Below are positions 6,062-6,410 of a stretch of DNA of 6,410 nt, piece after piece. A model generated the notes under the pieces. It had not been told where the DNA came from and searched no databases. It saw only the letters and a list, made by a program, of their open reading frames with translations. Source of the stretch: an uncultured Bacteroidales bacterium (GTDB lineage: Bacteria; Bacteroidota; Bacteroidia; Bacteroidales; WCHB1-69); contig CALAVA010000224.1 of NCBI GenBank assembly GCA_937892025.1, forward strand, positions 1 to 6,410. The letters run 5' to 3'. The position numbers and the translations under genes are program-made. How positions within the stretch are numbered: position 1 is the stretch's first letter; the number at the start of each line of letters is the position of its first letter.

Positions 6062-6410
6062 ATGAAAAAGATATTTATATTGGTATTGTGTAATTTGATA
6101 TTGGGATGGGCTGTTGCTCAAAATGTAGATTTTACCATAGAAAACTTTCCTACCAATCCCAAAGAACTAAAAAAAGCCATTCGTAATATCAACAAAGGCG
6201 ATGATGTATTGAGTAGTCCAGTTACTATGGTAACCGATTATGGGTTGGCTTTGGATTATTACAATAAAGCCTATAGTTTCAATGCAAAGAATGCTATTTT
6301 GAACACCAAAATAGCCAATTGTTACAAACAGTTGGGCAATTATAGTAGTGCAGTTAAATATGGAGCACAGGCATACGACATAGATTCTACTATCAATGTA
6401 GAGGTGTTGT
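6062..6410 (+). CDS. 5' part of an exported TPR protein, probably TPR/PD40/OmpA family (truncated by window)
   Basis: An open frame starts at ATG 6062 and is still open at the right edge, giving 116 complete codons. A signal peptide is clear ('MKKIFILVLC' followed by a hydrophobic stretch and 'AVAQ', cleavage near Ala19). The mature part has 'NPKELKKAIRNINKGDD' at 32-48 and then TPR helices: 'YGLALDYYNKAYSFNAKNA' at 60-78, 'ILNTKIANCYKQLGNYSSAV' at 79-98 and 'KYGAQAYDIDS' at 99-109. The pattern 'lxxAxxxixxGD ... ALxYYxKAxxFNxxNAxLNxKIxxCY' is, from family knowledge, the usual N-terminus of Bacteroidota TPR/PD40/OmpA proteins, so a propeller and an OmpA-like domain probably follow outside the window. 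That continuation is a prediction. It shares its predicted architecture with the gene at 1170-3437 but is not a close copy in the visible part. It lies 15 bases after the TPR gene, within the same operon. Confidence 0.75.
   Translation, partial: MKKIFILVLCNLILGWAVAQNVDFTIENFPTNPKELKKAIRNINKGDDVLSSPVTMVTDYGLALDYYNKAYSFNAKNAILNTKIANCYKQLGNYSSAVKYGAQAYDIDSTINVEVL

Overview
The window comes from a member of the Bacteroidota (Bacteroidetes). The evidence is AT-rich coding sequence, a promoter -7 box of the TAnnTTTG type in place of a TATAAT box, almost no Shine-Dalgarno sequences, and protein families largely confined to this phylum (PorP/SprF beta-barrels, and TPR plus PD40 plus OmpA envelope proteins with 'FHNDEPNP' and 'GFASP' motifs). 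The genus cannot be read from the sequence.

Layout: all genes lie on the + strand and look like one operon. A short AT-rich leader (1-108) carries the only convincing promoter element (70-77). Four complete genes and one truncated gene follow: a PorP/SprF-family outer-membrane protein (109-1158); a 755-residue exported TPR/PD40-propeller/OmpA-like protein with an extra C-terminal DUF1573-like domain (1170-3437); a membrane sensor histidine kinase that starts on the base after the previous stop codon (3438-4967); an exported protein made almost entirely of TPR repeats (4991-6046); and the 5' end of another exported TPR protein that runs off the window (6062-6410). That last gene looks like the start of a second TPR/PD40/OmpA protein. 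The gaps are 11, 0, 23 and 15 bases. No RNA genes, mobile elements, CRISPR arrays or clear terminators were seen.

How the genes may work together: PorP/SprF proteins and PorE-like TPR/propeller/OmpA proteins are known partners in the outer-membrane and periplasmic part of the type IX secretion (T9SS) and gliding machinery, and extra copies are often paired on Bacteroidota genomes. This operon is most simply an accessory envelope or T9SS-associated complex: a barrel in the outer membrane, a propeller/OmpA protein tying it towards the peptidoglycan, and a periplasmic TPR scaffold. A histidine kinase made from the same message could sense the state of that assembly. That functional link is inference from gene order. 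No response regulator, secreted substrate or core T9SS gene (PorK/L/M/N, Sov/SprA) is in the window.

The points most worth a second look are the OmpA plus DUF1573-like fusion, the loss of the usual peptidoglycan-binding Asp in the OmpA-like domain, the kinase lodged inside a structural envelope operon, and its 'HQxxT' H-box, which lacks the normal acidic residue.
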